Assembly: GCA_002483465.1 (NCBI GenBank)
Contig: DLHX01000015.1
Span: 1-47,031 of the forward strand
DNA length: 47,031 nt
Reading direction: 5' to 3'
Origin: Micavibrio sp. UBA7657
GTDB taxonomy: Bacteria; Pseudomonadota; Alphaproteobacteria; Micavibrionales; Micavibrionaceae
Shown one piece after another: positions 15,692-24,871 of the stretch. Both the position numbers and the translations under genes were made by a program. Each line of letters starts with the position of its first letter. Position 1 is the stretch's first letter. The notes under the pieces were generated by a model. The model searched no databases, was not told the DNA's origin, and worked only from the letters and a program-made list of their open reading frames with translations.

Positions 15692-17299
15692 ATGGCCAAA
15701 GACATTTTAAAATGGGATCCCGAGAACGAAGCGTTCTGGGAAAGCGAGGGAAAATCCGTAGCGTGGAAGACGTTGTGGATTTCCATCCCCTGCCTTTTGT
15801 GTGGTTTCGCCGTATGGATTTACTGGAGCGTCATTACCGTTCAGATGCTAAATCTCGGCTTTCCTTTTTCCAAAGGAAATCTGTTCACCCTTAATGCTAT
15901 CGCCGGACTATCCGGTGCGACGTTGCGCATTCCATCCTCTTTCTTTATCCGCATATCCGGCGGCCGTAACACCATATTTTTCACGACAGTCTTGCTGATG
16001 ATACCGGCGTTTTTGACCGGTCTTGCATTGCAGGATGTAAATACACCGCTGTGGATGTTTCAGCTTCTTGCGCTTCTATGCGGTTTCGGCGGTGGAAATT
16101 TCGCGGCCTCCATGTCAAATATCAGCTTTTTCTTTCCCAAGAAGATGCAGGGACTCTCGCTGGGTCTGAACGCAGGTCTCGGGAATTTCGGCGTAACGGC
16201 GACGCAGATACTGATCCCGTTTGTCATGACGCTCGGCCTGTTTGGCGGCGATTCCATGATACTTAAAATCGATTCCGGAACGCTGATTGGAAAAATTCCG
16301 GCAGGATCGGAGACGTGGATTCAAAACTCCGGGTTCGTCTGGTTTTCTATCCTAATTCCCTTGGCTCTTTTGTCGTGGGTCATGATCAGTAATATCAGGG
16401 CAGCGCATGTATCGCCCGATATCGGCGGACCCGTATCTTCGTTCTTTAAAATCTCCGTGATGCTTTTGGTCGGGCTTCTGACTTCTGTGGGTGGTTTGTG
16501 GCTGATTCTACCGGAAAGCGCCAACGGTTCAGGCATGAACATCAGCAAGTGGCTTGTCCTGCCCGCCGTGATCGCGGCGACGGTGGGCGTTCTGGCCATC
16601 CTGCCGGGCCTCAGCCAGCGTGTGCGGGCGCAGTACAAAATTTTCAGTCACCCGCATACCTGGATCATGACGGTCATTTACACAATGACCTTCGGATCGT
16701 TCATCGGTTATTCGGCGGCCTTGCCGTTGTCCATTAAGGTCATTTTTGGCTTTCAGCACGTGACGGGACCGGACGGCGTTCTGACCCATACGCTGGCCAA
16801 TCCGAACGGTCCTGGTGCTTTAACTTACGCCTGGATCGGACCGTTCATCGGCGCGGTTATTCGCCCCATCGGTGGCTGGCTCGCGGACAAGCTCGGTGGC
16901 GCATTCGTGACGCAAATATGCTCCATCGTAATGGTGGCAGGCGCCTTGGGCGCGGCGCACTACATGCAGGCGGCCTATGCATCACCGACGCCTGAGGTGT
17001 TTTTTACACCGTTCTTCCTCACCTTCATGCTGCTATTCTTGGCGGCGGGGATCGGCAACGGCTCGACTTTCCGCACTATCGCGGTTGTCTTCGACCGCCA
17101 GCAGGCCGGGCCGGTTCTGGGCTGGACCTCGGCGGTGGCGGCTTACGGCGCGTTCATCATTCCCATCGTCTTTGGTGAACAAATTGAAAAAGGCTTTCCG
17201 CAGACGGCGCTTTACGGCTTTGCGGCCTTTTATGCGGTCTGCCTTGTCCTGAACTGGTGGGCGTATTTGCGTCCCGGCGCGAAGTATAAAAATCCTTAA
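15692..17299 (+). CDS. narK2: Nitrate/nitrite antiporter NarK, type II (MFS)
   Basis: The 535-residue protein has about 12 membrane helices. The nitrate signature GLNAGLGNFGVTATQ and the start AFWESEGKSVAWKTLWIS are characteristic of NarK2. It exchanges cytoplasmic nitrite for external nitrate. It is longer than usual for type II (about 470) because of extended loops, for instance around DSMILKIDSGTLIGKIPAG and GPDGVLTHTLANPNGPG. AGGAG lies seven bases before the ATG. It is followed by narG after ten bases. Confidence 0.93.
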   Translation: MAKDILKWDPENEAFWESEGKSVAWKTLWISIPCLLCGFAVWIYWSVITVQMLNLGFPFSKGNLFTLNAIAGLSGATLRIPSSFFIRISGGRNTIFFTTVLLMIPAFLTGLALQDVNTPLWMFQLLALLCGFGGGNFAASMSNISFFFPKKMQGLSLGLNAGLGNFGVTATQILIPFVMTLGLFGGDSMILKIDSGTLIGKIPAGSETWIQNSGFVWFSILIPLALLSWVMISNIRAAHVSPDIGGPVSSFFKISVMLLVGLLTSVGGLWLILPESANGSGMNISKWLVLPAVIAATVGVLAILPGLSQRVRAQYKIFSHPHTWIMTVIYTMTFGSFIGYSAALPLSIKVIFGFQHVTGPDGVLTHTLANPNGPGALTYAWIGPFIGAVIRPIGGWLADKLGGAFVTQICSIVMVAGALGAAHYMQAAYASPTPEVFFTPFFLTFMLLFLAAGIGNGSTFRTIAVVFDRQQAGPVLGWTSAVAAYGAFIIPIVFGEQIEKGFPQTALYGFAAFYAVCLVLNWWAYLRPGAKYKNP

Positions 17300-17309
17300 G
17301 GAAAAAACC

Positions 17310-20300
17310 ATGAGCTATTTCATCGACCGCATTTCCTACTTCGCCCAGAACCGCGAGAGTTTTTCTAACGGCCACGGCGTGACGACCGAAGAAAACCGGG
17401 CATGGGAGGAAGCTTATCGCGGACGCTGGGCGCACGATAAAATCGTGCGCTCGACGCACGGGGTGAATTGCACTGGGTCCTGCTCGTGGAAAATTTACGT
17501 CAAGAATGGCCTGATTACGTGGGAGACCCAGCAAACGGATTATCCACGTACGCGGCCCGATCTTCCTAACCACGAGCCGCGCGGTTGTTCACGGGGCGCG
17601 AGCTATAGCTGGTATATCTATTCAGCCAACCGCCTTAAATATCCAATGATCCGCAAGCGTCTCTTGAAGATGTGGCGGAATATGAAGGCACAGCACAACA
17701 GCGATCCTGTTAAAAGCTGGGCCGCGATTCAGGCCGATCCGGTCTTACGCTCCGAATATCAAAAAGTGCGCGGCCGCGGCGGGTTTGTGCGTGCCGAATG
17801 GGATGAAGTAAATGAGATCATCGCGGCGGCGAATATTTATACTATTAAAAAGCATGGGCCCGACCGTGTTATCGGTTTTTCGCCGATCCCGGCGATGTCC
17901 ATGATTTCCTATGCCGCAGGCTCGCGTTATCTGTCGTTGATCGGCGGCGTATGTATGAGTTTTTACGACTGGTATTGTGACCTGCCGCCAGCCAGTCCCC
18001 AAACATGGGGCGAGCAGACCGACGTGCCGGAAAGCGCCGACTGGTATAATTCTGGTTTTATTATCATGTGGGGTTCAAATGTGCCGCAAACTCGCACGCC
18101 CGACGCGCATTTCATGACCGAGGCGCGTTATCGTGGCACACAAATCGTCACTATCACGCCCGATTATTCCGAGGCTTCTAAATTTGGCGATGTATGGCTC
18201 CACCCACGCCAGGGAACGGACGCCGCCGTTGGTATGGCGATGGGGCATGTGATTTTAAAAGAATTTCATCTTGAAAATACATCGGAATATTTCGACGAGT
18301 ACACGCGAAATTATTCCGATTTTCCTTTCCTTGTAAAGCTGGAAGAACGTGATGGTCGTTATGTTCCGGGTCGCATGGTGCGGGCTTCGGATTTCAAAGA
18401 CTCACTGGACGAGAAAACAAACCCCGAGTGGAAAACCGTTTGTATCGATGAGAATACAGGGGATGTTACCGTTCCAACCGGCTCGATCGGCTTCCGTTGG
18501 GGCGATGATGGAAAATGGAATATCGTTCCGACAGATTCCAAAACCGGCAAAAAAATCCGACCGCAGAAAACCTTGCTCGGAAAGCACGATGCCATTTTGA
18601 ACGTTAGCTTCCCGTATTTCGGAGGGCAAGATCACGAGCACGGCTATTTCAAGCCCAACGCACAGGAAGAAATTCTGGATCGCAATATCCCGGTGAAATA
18701 TCTCGATCTGAACGGGGAAAAGGTTCCCGTCGCCTGCGTTTTTGATCTTCTGTGCGCCAATTACGGCATTGCGCGTGAGGGCCTTGGCGGCGATCACGTA
18801 GCCTCCAGCTACGATCAGAACATCCCCTATACGCCAAAATGGCAGGAAAGCATCACCGGAACTCCGGCAGCGCAGATCATACAGGTCGCGCGTGCGTTTG
18901 CACAAAATGCCGATGTTACCAAAGGTAAATCGATGATCATCATCGGTGCTGCGATGAATCACTGGTACCACATGGATATGAATTACCGCGCCGCTATCAA
19001 TATGCTGGTGTTCTGCGGCTGTATCGGCCAGTCAGGTGGGGGATGGTCGCATTATGTGGGTCAGGAAAAATTGCGCCCGCAAACCGGCTGGACGCCGCTG
19101 GCCTTCGCGCTGGACTGGAGCCGTCCGCCGCGCCAGCAAAACTCCACGTCGTTCTTCTATGCGCACACGGATCAGTGGCGCTACGAAACTCTGGCCGTCA
19201 GCTCCATTCTCTCTCCATTGGCCGATAAGAAAAAATGGAAAGGTTCTCTCATCGATTGCAATATCCGCGCTGAACGCATGGGCTGGCTGCCGTCCGCGCC
19301 GCAATTGCAGGAAAATCCGATTGAACTGGTGAAGCAGGCCGAGGATAAAGGCAAGGATCCTGTTGATTACGTTGTGGAGCGCCTGAAATCCGGTGATCTC
19401 CGTATGTCGTGCGAAGATCCGGATCATCAGGACAACTGGCCAAGAAATTTATTTGTCTGGCGCTCGAATATTCTGGGGTCAAGCGGCAAGGGCCATGAAT
19501 ATTTTCTTAAGCATTTCCTCGGCACCCAACACGGCGTGCAGGGTAAAGATCTGGGTGCGGAAGGCAAGCGCGACGCCAGCGAAGTCGTCTGGCACGACAA
19601 GGCGCCGGAAGGAAAGCTCGATCTGGTGGTCACGCTGGATTTCCGCATGTCCACGACCTGCATGTATTCCGATATCGTGCTACCTACAGCCAGCTGGTAT
19701 GAGAAAAACGACCTCAACACCTCGGACATGCATCCGTTCATTCACCCTCTGTCGAAGGCCATCGATCCGGTTTGGCAAAGCCGCAGCGATTGGGAAATTT
19801 ATAAGGGCATTGCCAAAAAATTCTCCGAACTTGCGCCTGGCAATCTCGGTGTGGAAAAAGAAATTGTTCTCACTCCTATCCAGCACGATACCCCGGGCGA
19901 ATTGGCGCAACCCGATGTTAAGGAATGGCGTAAAGGTGAATGCGATTTGATTCCGGGCAAGACAGCGCCAGCTATGAAAGTGGTGGAGCGCAATTACCCC
20001 GCGACCTATGAGCGTTTTACAAGTCTTGGCCCGCTTCTGGAAAAACTCGGTAACGGCGGCAAGGGCATCGGCTGGAACACCGATCATGAGGTAAAATTCC
20101 TGAAAGCGCTCAACGGCGAGAAAAACGGACGTGCCAAAATCGAAACCGATATCGATGCCTGCGAGGTGGTTTTGTCGTTAGCCCCCGAAACAAATGGCGA
20201 GGTGGCTGTCAAGGCCTGGGCGGCACTCAGTAAAATCACGGGCCGCGACCACACACATCTGGCTAAGCCCAAGGAGGAAGAAAAAATTCGTTTCCGTGAC

Positions 20301-21044
20301 ATTCAGGCTCAACCACGCAAGATCATATCTTCTCCGACCTGGAGCGGGCTGGAATCTGAGCATGTTTGCTACAACGCCGGTTATACAAATGTGCATGAAT
20401 TTATTCCGTGGCGCACGTTGACTGGCCGTCAGCAGCTTTATCAGGATCACCCGTGGATGATCGATTTCGGCGAAGGTCTTGTGTCCTACCGCCCGCCGAT
20501 CAACACGAAGACGATTCAAAATATGATGGACAAGCACGACGATGGAACGCCTACGGTGCTGCTCAATTTCATTACCCCGCACCAGAAATGGGGTATTCAC
20601 TCGACCTATTCCGACAACTTACACATGCTAACTCTGTCACGTGGCGGGCCGATCGTCTGGATGAGTGAAACTGATGCCGGAAAAGTCGGCGTCAAGGATA
20701 ACGACTGGGTGGAAGTGTTCAACACAAACGGCGCCATCATGGCGCGGGCCGTGGTATCGCAACGGGTGAACGAAGGTATGCTCCTGATGTACCACGCGCA
20801 GGAAAAAATCGTCAACACGCCAGGCAGTAAAATTACCAATGCGCGGGGCGGCATTCACAACTCGGTTACGCGGGCGACCGTGAAGCCGACGCACATGATC
20901 GGCGGCTATGCGCAGCTTTCCTACGGGTTCAATTATTACGGCACAGTCGGATCCAATCGCGATGAATTCGTGATTGTTCGAAAAATCGAAGACCAGAATA
21001 TCAACTGGATGGAAGAGACAGCGCAAACGGAGGCCGCAGAATGA
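17310..21044 (+). CDS. narG: Respiratory nitrate reductase, catalytic alpha subunit
   Basis: The 1244-residue protein matches NarG throughout. The FS0 4Fe-4S ligands are His50, Cys54, Cys58 and Cys93 (THGVNCTGSCSW, RGCSRG). The Mo-ligand Asp lies near residue 220 in SFYDWYCDLPPASP, followed by TWGEQTDVPES. No twin-Arg signal is present, so it faces the cytoplasm, bound to NarI through NarH. It reduces nitrate to nitrite at bis-MGD molybdenum with electrons from quinol. Ribosome site AAGGA. Its stop overlaps narH by ATGA. Confidence 0.98.
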   Translation: MSYFIDRISYFAQNRESFSNGHGVTTEENRAWEEAYRGRWAHDKIVRSTHGVNCTGSCSWKIYVKNGLITWETQQTDYPRTRPDLPNHEPRGCSRGASYSWYIYSANRLKYPMIRKRLLKMWRNMKAQHNSDPVKSWAAIQADPVLRSEYQKVRGRGGFVRAEWDEVNEIIAAANIYTIKKHGPDRVIGFSPIPAMSMISYAAGSRYLSLIGGVCMSFYDWYCDLPPASPQTWGEQTDVPESADWYNSGFIIMWGSNVPQTRTPDAHFMTEARYRGTQIVTITPDYSEASKFGDVWLHPRQGTDAAVGMAMGHVILKEFHLENTSEYFDEYTRNYSDFPFLVKLEERDGRYVPGRMVRASDFKDSLDEKTNPEWKTVCIDENTGDVTVPTGSIGFRWGDDGKWNIVPTDSKTGKKIRPQKTLLGKHDAILNVSFPYFGGQDHEHGYFKPNAQEEILDRNIPVKYLDLNGEKVPVACVFDLLCANYGIAREGLGGDHVASSYDQNIPYTPKWQESITGTPAAQIIQVARAFAQNADVTKGKSMIIIGAAMNHWYHMDMNYRAAINMLVFCGCIGQSGGGWSHYVGQEKLRPQTGWTPLAFALDWSRPPRQQNSTSFFYAHTDQWRYETLAVSSILSPLADKKKWKGSLIDCNIRAERMGWLPSAPQLQENPIELVKQAEDKGKDPVDYVVERLKSGDLRMSCEDPDHQDNWPRNLFVWRSNILGSSGKGHEYFLKHFLGTQHGVQGKDLGAEGKRDASEVVWHDKAPEGKLDLVVTLDFRMSTTCMYSDIVLPTASWYEKNDLNTSDMHPFIHPLSKAIDPVWQSRSDWEIYKGIAKKFSELAPGNLGVEKEIVLTPIQHDTPGELAQPDVKEWRKGECDLIPGKTAPAMKVVERNYPATYERFTSLGPLLEKLGNGGKGIGWNTDHEVKFLKALNGEKNGRAKIETDIDACEVVLSLAPETNGEVAVKAWAALSKITGRDHTHLAKPKEEEKIRFRDIQAQPRKIISSPTWSGLESEHVCYNAGYTNVHEFIPWRTLTGRQQLYQDHPWMIDFGEGLVSYRPPINTKTIQNMMDKHDDGTPTVLLNFITPHQKWGIHSTYSDNLHMLTLSRGGPIVWMSETDAGKVGVKDNDWVEVFNTNGAIMARAVVSQRVNEGMLLMYHAQEKIVNTPGSKITNARGGIHNSVTRATVKPTHMIGGYAQLSYGFNYYGTVGSNRDEFVIVRKIEDQNINWMEETAQTEAAE

Positions 21045-22699
21045 AAATACGGGCGCAAATCGGCATGGTGCTGAATCTCGATAAATGCATCGGTTGTCAC
21101 ACTTGTTCCGTGACGTGTAAAAATGTCTGGACGTCGCGGGAAGGCGTGGAATACGCCTGGTTTAACAACGTCGAAACCAAGCCGGGCGTGGGTTATCCGA
21201 AGGATTGGGAAAACCAGGATAAATGGAACGGCGGTTGGGCCCGCGGCAAGAACGGCAAAATTCATCCGAAACAAGGAGGGCGCTGGCGTATTTTGTCAAA
21301 AATTTTTGGCAATCCCGATCTGCCGGAGATCGACGATTATTACGAGCCCTTCACGTTTGACTACGACCATCTGCAAAAGGCGCCGGAGTCGAAAACCATG
21401 CCGACCGCGCGGCCGCGCTCTCTGATTACGGGTGAGCGGATGGAGAAAATCCACTGGGGCCCGAACTGGGAGGAAATTCTCGGCACCGAATTCGAGCATC
21501 GCCGCAAGGACTACAATTTCAAGGACATCGAAGAAGAGATGTACGGCCAGTTCGAAAACACCTTCATGATGTATCTGCCGCGCCTGTGCGAACACTGCCT
21601 CAACCCCACCTGCGTGGCGTCCTGCCCGTCAGGATCGATTTACAAGCGCGAGGAGGACGGCATCGTTCTGGTCGATCAGGATAAATGCCGCGGCTGGCGG
21701 ATGTGCATCTCGGGCTGCCCGTATAAGAAAATTTACTATAACTGGAAATCCGGCAAGGCGGAGAAATGCACGTTTTGCTATCCTCGCATCGAAAATGGCG
21801 AGCCGACGGTATGCTCGGAGACCTGCGTTGGGCGCATTCGCTATCTTGGCGTTGTGCTCTATGACGCCGATCGCATTGAGGAAGCGGCCAGCGTCGAAAA
21901 TTCAGAAGATTTATATGAGGCGCAGCTTGGCATTTTCCTCAACCCGCATGACCCGGAAGTGATTAAACAGGCGCGGAAGGACGGCATCCCTGAAAACTGG
22001 ATCGAAGGCGCGCAAGCCTCGCCCGTCTATAAAATGGCGATGGAGTGGAAAGTGGCCTTCCCGCTGCACCCAGAATACAGAACCTTGCCGATGGTGTGGT
22101 ATATCCCGCCACTCTCGCCGGTGCAGGCCGCAGCACAAGCTGGAAAAATCGCCACCAAGGACGGCATCATGCCCGATCTCGACGATATGCGCATTCCGGT
22201 GAAATACCTCGCCAATCTCTTGACTGGCGGCAAGGAAGCGCCGGTGCGGCTCGGCCTGAAACGCATGATGGCGATGCGCCATTACATGCGCGGCAAGTTG
22301 ATCGAGGGGCAGGATAATTCCGCGATCCTTAACGATGTCGATCTCTCGCCCGAAATGGTCGAGGACATGTACAAGATCATGGCGATCGCCAATTACGAAG
22401 ACCGCTATGTCATCCCGACCGGCCACCGCGAGGAAACGCTGGATGCTTACGGCGAAAGCGGCGCGTGCGGGTTTAGTTTCGGCAACGGGTGTTTCACCCA
22501 TTCCAACAGCGAGACCGATCTGTTTGAAAGCGCGAAAAGCTGGCGTGGGCGTAGTGCCTCGGGCAAGGACAACCGCGTCAATACGATTTTCCAGCGCGAC
22601 CACGGCGCGGCCACCTCGATGCACAAAAGCGGCTGCGGCACGGGCGGTTGTGGCGGCGGCGGGTGCGGTGGCGGCGCGAGCAAGGGAGGATGCGGATGA
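21041..22699 (+). CDS. narH: Respiratory nitrate reductase beta subunit with a Gly-Cys tail
   Basis: The 552-residue ferredoxin-type subunit carries three 4Fe-4S and one 3Fe-4S cluster. Cys16/19/22/26 (CIGCHTCSVTC) are followed by CEHCLNPTCVASCP, CRGWRMCISGCP (Trp marks the 3Fe-4S site) and CTFC ... CSETC. It passes electrons from NarI haems to NarG. Unusual: after the normal end the protein adds a tail from about residue 527 with repeats of GCG, GGC and GGG carrying five Cys. This lengthens it past the usual 510 or so residues. The tail codes use plain GGC/TGC triplets, so slippage expansion is possible. Confidence 0.97.
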   Translation: MKIRAQIGMVLNLDKCIGCHTCSVTCKNVWTSREGVEYAWFNNVETKPGVGYPKDWENQDKWNGGWARGKNGKIHPKQGGRWRILSKIFGNPDLPEIDDYYEPFTFDYDHLQKAPESKTMPTARPRSLITGERMEKIHWGPNWEEILGTEFEHRRKDYNFKDIEEEMYGQFENTFMMYLPRLCEHCLNPTCVASCPSGSIYKREEDGIVLVDQDKCRGWRMCISGCPYKKIYYNWKSGKAEKCTFCYPRIENGEPTVCSETCVGRIRYLGVVLYDADRIEEAASVENSEDLYEAQLGIFLNPHDPEVIKQARKDGIPENWIEGAQASPVYKMAMEWKVAFPLHPEYRTLPMVWYIPPLSPVQAAAQAGKIATKDGIMPDLDDMRIPVKYLANLLTGGKEAPVRLGLKRMMAMRHYMRGKLIEGQDNSAILNDVDLSPEMVEDMYKIMAIANYEDRYVIPTGHREETLDAYGESGACGFSFGNGCFTHSNSETDLFESAKSWRGRSASGKDNRVNTIFQRDHGAATSMHKSGCGTGGCGGGGCGGGASKGGCG

Positions 22700-23409
22700 G
22701 ACAGGAACAAACAATGAAAACGCTCAAGGTCTTGGGTTTTCTTCTGTCGTATCCGTCAGTACAAACACTTGAAGTTTTTCCCGAATGCCGGGATATTTTG
22801 CGGCAGGAAAAATGGCTTTCTGATGAGTCTTTGCGCAAATTGAACCGCCTCATGGAATGGATGGAGGGGCAGGATTTTCTTGATTTGCAGGAAGAATATG
22901 TTGCGCTGTTCGACCGCACGCCGTCTTTAAGCTTGCACATGTTCGAGCATGTGCATGGCGATTCTCGGGATCGCGGCCAGGCCCTGGTTGATCTTGCCAA
23001 TGTTTACAAGGAGGCTGGCTTGATGATCGCCACGGAAGAAATGCCAGATTATCTACCGTTGTTTCTGGAGTACCTGTCTTCCTTGTCGCCGGAACAGGCC
23101 TGGGAAAATATGGACGGCGCCATCAACGTGGTAGCGGCGATCGGCGAGCGCCTGAAAAACCGAGAATCATTTTATGCCGGTGTTTTTGAAGCGCTGTCCG
23201 AGGCCGCGCAGCGCCAGCCGGACGCCAGGTTCGTCGCAAAAGCTCTGGAGAAAAACTCCGGCAAAGCCCGTTCTTTCGAGGAGCTCGATGAAGAATGGAA
23301 AGAGCAATTCGCTTTCGACAACACCGCGCAAACAACCGGGCAGGACGGCTGCCCGAAAGCCGAAGAAATGCTGGCGCGCATGAATCTTCCTAAGGAGACT
23401 CGGTCATGA
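22696..23409 (+). CDS. narJ: Nitrate reductase assembly chaperone NarJ
   Basis: The 237-residue NarJ/TorD-type all-helical chaperone has the conserved LGFLLSYPS start, DLQEEYVALFDRTPSLSLHMFEHVHGDSRDRGQA and the acidic core. It holds apo-NarGH until Mo cofactor and FS0 are inserted, then releases it to NarI. The start at 22696 overlaps the narH stop (ATGA) with GGAGG six bases ahead; the longer Arg-rich extension from 22648 is the narH tail read in another frame and is rejected. Start at 22714 is possible. Confidence 0.95.
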   Translation: MRQEQTMKTLKVLGFLLSYPSVQTLEVFPECRDILRQEKWLSDESLRKLNRLMEWMEGQDFLDLQEEYVALFDRTPSLSLHMFEHVHGDSRDRGQALVDLANVYKEAGLMIATEEMPDYLPLFLEYLSSLSPEQAWENMDGAINVVAAIGERLKNRESFYAGVFEALSEAAQRQPDARFVAKALEKNSGKARSFEELDEEWKEQFAFDNTAQTTGQDGCPKAEEMLARMNLPKETRS

Positions 23410-24080
23410 ATTTCTTCCTGTTTCAGATTTTTCCCTATATCGCGATTGCATCGTTCATTGGCGGCAGCATCCTGCGTTTTGATCGTGATCCTTATTCATG
23501 GCGCAGCAAATCGAGCCAGTTGTTGCGCCGTAAGCAATTGATTCTCGGCAGCGTGCTGTTTCATCTAGGCATCCTGATCGTTTTGGCTGGGCATGCGGTC
23601 GGCTTACTGACCCCGATTTTTATTTTTGATGCCATCGGCATTTCGCACGGCGCGAAGCAAATTTTGGCCATGACTGCGGGCGGTATAGCCGGATTCTTCT
23701 GCCTGATTGGCCTCCTGATGCTTCTTCACCGTCGTTTATTCGATCCACGCATCCGGGCGACTAGTTCCTTCTCGGATATCGCCGTGCTTGTTTTGTTGCT
23801 GGCGCAGCTTTTGCTTGGACTTTACAGCATCACGGAATCGATGAAACATCTGGATGGGCATGTGATGGTTCAATTCATGGAATGGGCGCAGCATATAGCC
23901 ACCTTCCGCAATGGCGCGCATGAATTTATTGCCGACGTGGCGCTCGTCTTTAAGCTGCATATCACGCTGGGACTGCTGATTTTATTTGTCTGGCCGTTCA
24001 CAAGGCTTGTGCATGCGTTCAGTGCGCCGTTCGGATTCGTATGGCGCCCCTATCAGGTCGTGCGGAAGCGGGAAAGATGA
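23406..24080 (+). CDS. narI: Respiratory nitrate reductase gamma subunit (cytochrome b)
   Basis: The 224-residue protein has five membrane helices. The four haem-b ligands are at the expected places: His53 and His63 (LFHLGILIVLAGH), and His185 and His203 (FKLHITLG ... RLVHAFS), equal to E. coli 56/66/187/205. It oxidises quinol at the periplasmic side, so nitrate reduction is coupled to proton release outside. It overlaps narJ and the PpiC gene with ATGA junctions. Confidence 0.97.
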   Translation: MNFFLFQIFPYIAIASFIGGSILRFDRDPYSWRSKSSQLLRRKQLILGSVLFHLGILIVLAGHAVGLLTPIFIFDAIGISHGAKQILAMTAGGIAGFFCLIGLLMLLHRRLFDPRIRATSSFSDIAVLVLLLAQLLLGLYSITESMKHLDGHVMVQFMEWAQHIATFRNGAHEFIADVALVFKLHITLGLLILFVWPFTRLVHAFSAPFGFVWRPYQVVRKRER

Positions 24081-24868
24081 TGAGTAATATTGTTCCCGGC
24101 GTAAATGTTAACGGTATTAAAATTACACCCGAGCAGATCGGTGCCGAGGTGCAGTATCATCCGGCGAAGACCCTGCCTGACGCCAAATACCAAGCCATGC
24201 AGGCGCTTGTCATACGTGAACTGCTCATTCAGAAGGCGGCATCTCTGGGGTTTTTCGCCCGGGAGGAAGTCGCAAAAAATCCTGACCAGATTATCGACGA
24301 TTTATTGGCCAGTGAAATTTCCGTTCCAGATCCTGATGAGCAAACCTGCAGAAGCTATTACGAGAACAATAAAAATCGTTTCTACACTTCTCCGCTTTTC
24401 GAAGTATCGCACATTCTTTATCTCGCACCACCGGAAGACGATGATGCGCGAGCGAAAGCCAAAACAAAGGCAGAGGGCGCTCTTGTGCGAATAAAAACCC
24501 AACCAAAATTATTTGAGTCCATTGCAAAAGAAGAATCTGGATGTTCTTCAGCCAAAGATGGCGGGAGCCTTGGCCAAATCAGCAAAAGCCAGACTCTTCC
24601 CGCATTCGAGTCTGCGCTGATGGGCATGAGAGAAGGGGAAATATCGGCGGAACCTGTAGCGACGGAAGTCGGGTATCACATTATAAAAGTTCGCGAGCGC
24701 GCGGAAGGGAAGCAATTGCCGTTTGAGTCCGTCAGGGACTGGGTTGCCGATTTTTTGAAAAGCCAGAGCTGGCAACGCGCCTTTAGTCAGTATGTCCAGA
24801 TTCTTGCCGGGGAAGCGAAAATCAGCGGTTTTCGACTCAAGCAAGCCGATACACCATTGGTACAATAA
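24077..24868 (+). CDS. PpiC/parvulin-type peptidyl-prolyl isomerase of the nar operon
   Basis: The 263-residue protein has a helical N-terminal part (1-110) and a parvulin domain (about 115-225) with FEVSHILYLAP, the GGSLGQIS loop and VGYHIIKVRER. No signal peptide or lipobox is visible, so it is predicted cytoplasmic, like the NifM-type isomerase found after narI in Pseudomonas and Paracoccus. It presumably helps fold NarG or NarH. The start overlaps the narI stop; 24077 and 24080 are both ATG. Context supports assembly rather than a general role. Confidence 0.9.
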   Translation: MMSNIVPGVNVNGIKITPEQIGAEVQYHPAKTLPDAKYQAMQALVIRELLIQKAASLGFFAREEVAKNPDQIIDDLLASEISVPDPDEQTCRSYYENNKNRFYTSPLFEVSHILYLAPPEDDDARAKAKTKAEGALVRIKTQPKLFESIAKEESGCSSAKDGGSLGQISKSQTLPAFESALMGMREGEISAEPVATEVGYHIIKVRERAEGKQLPFESVRDWVADFLKSQSWQRAFSQYVQILAGEAKISGFRLKQADTPLVQ

Positions 24869-24871
24869 TGC

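Noticed and set aside
18402..18971. Long antisense ORFs opposite narG
   Set aside because: narG is unambiguous on the + strand; these are codon-bias shadows.
22648..22695. Arg-rich N-terminal extension of NarJ
   Set aside because: It is the NarH Gly-Cys tail read in another frame.
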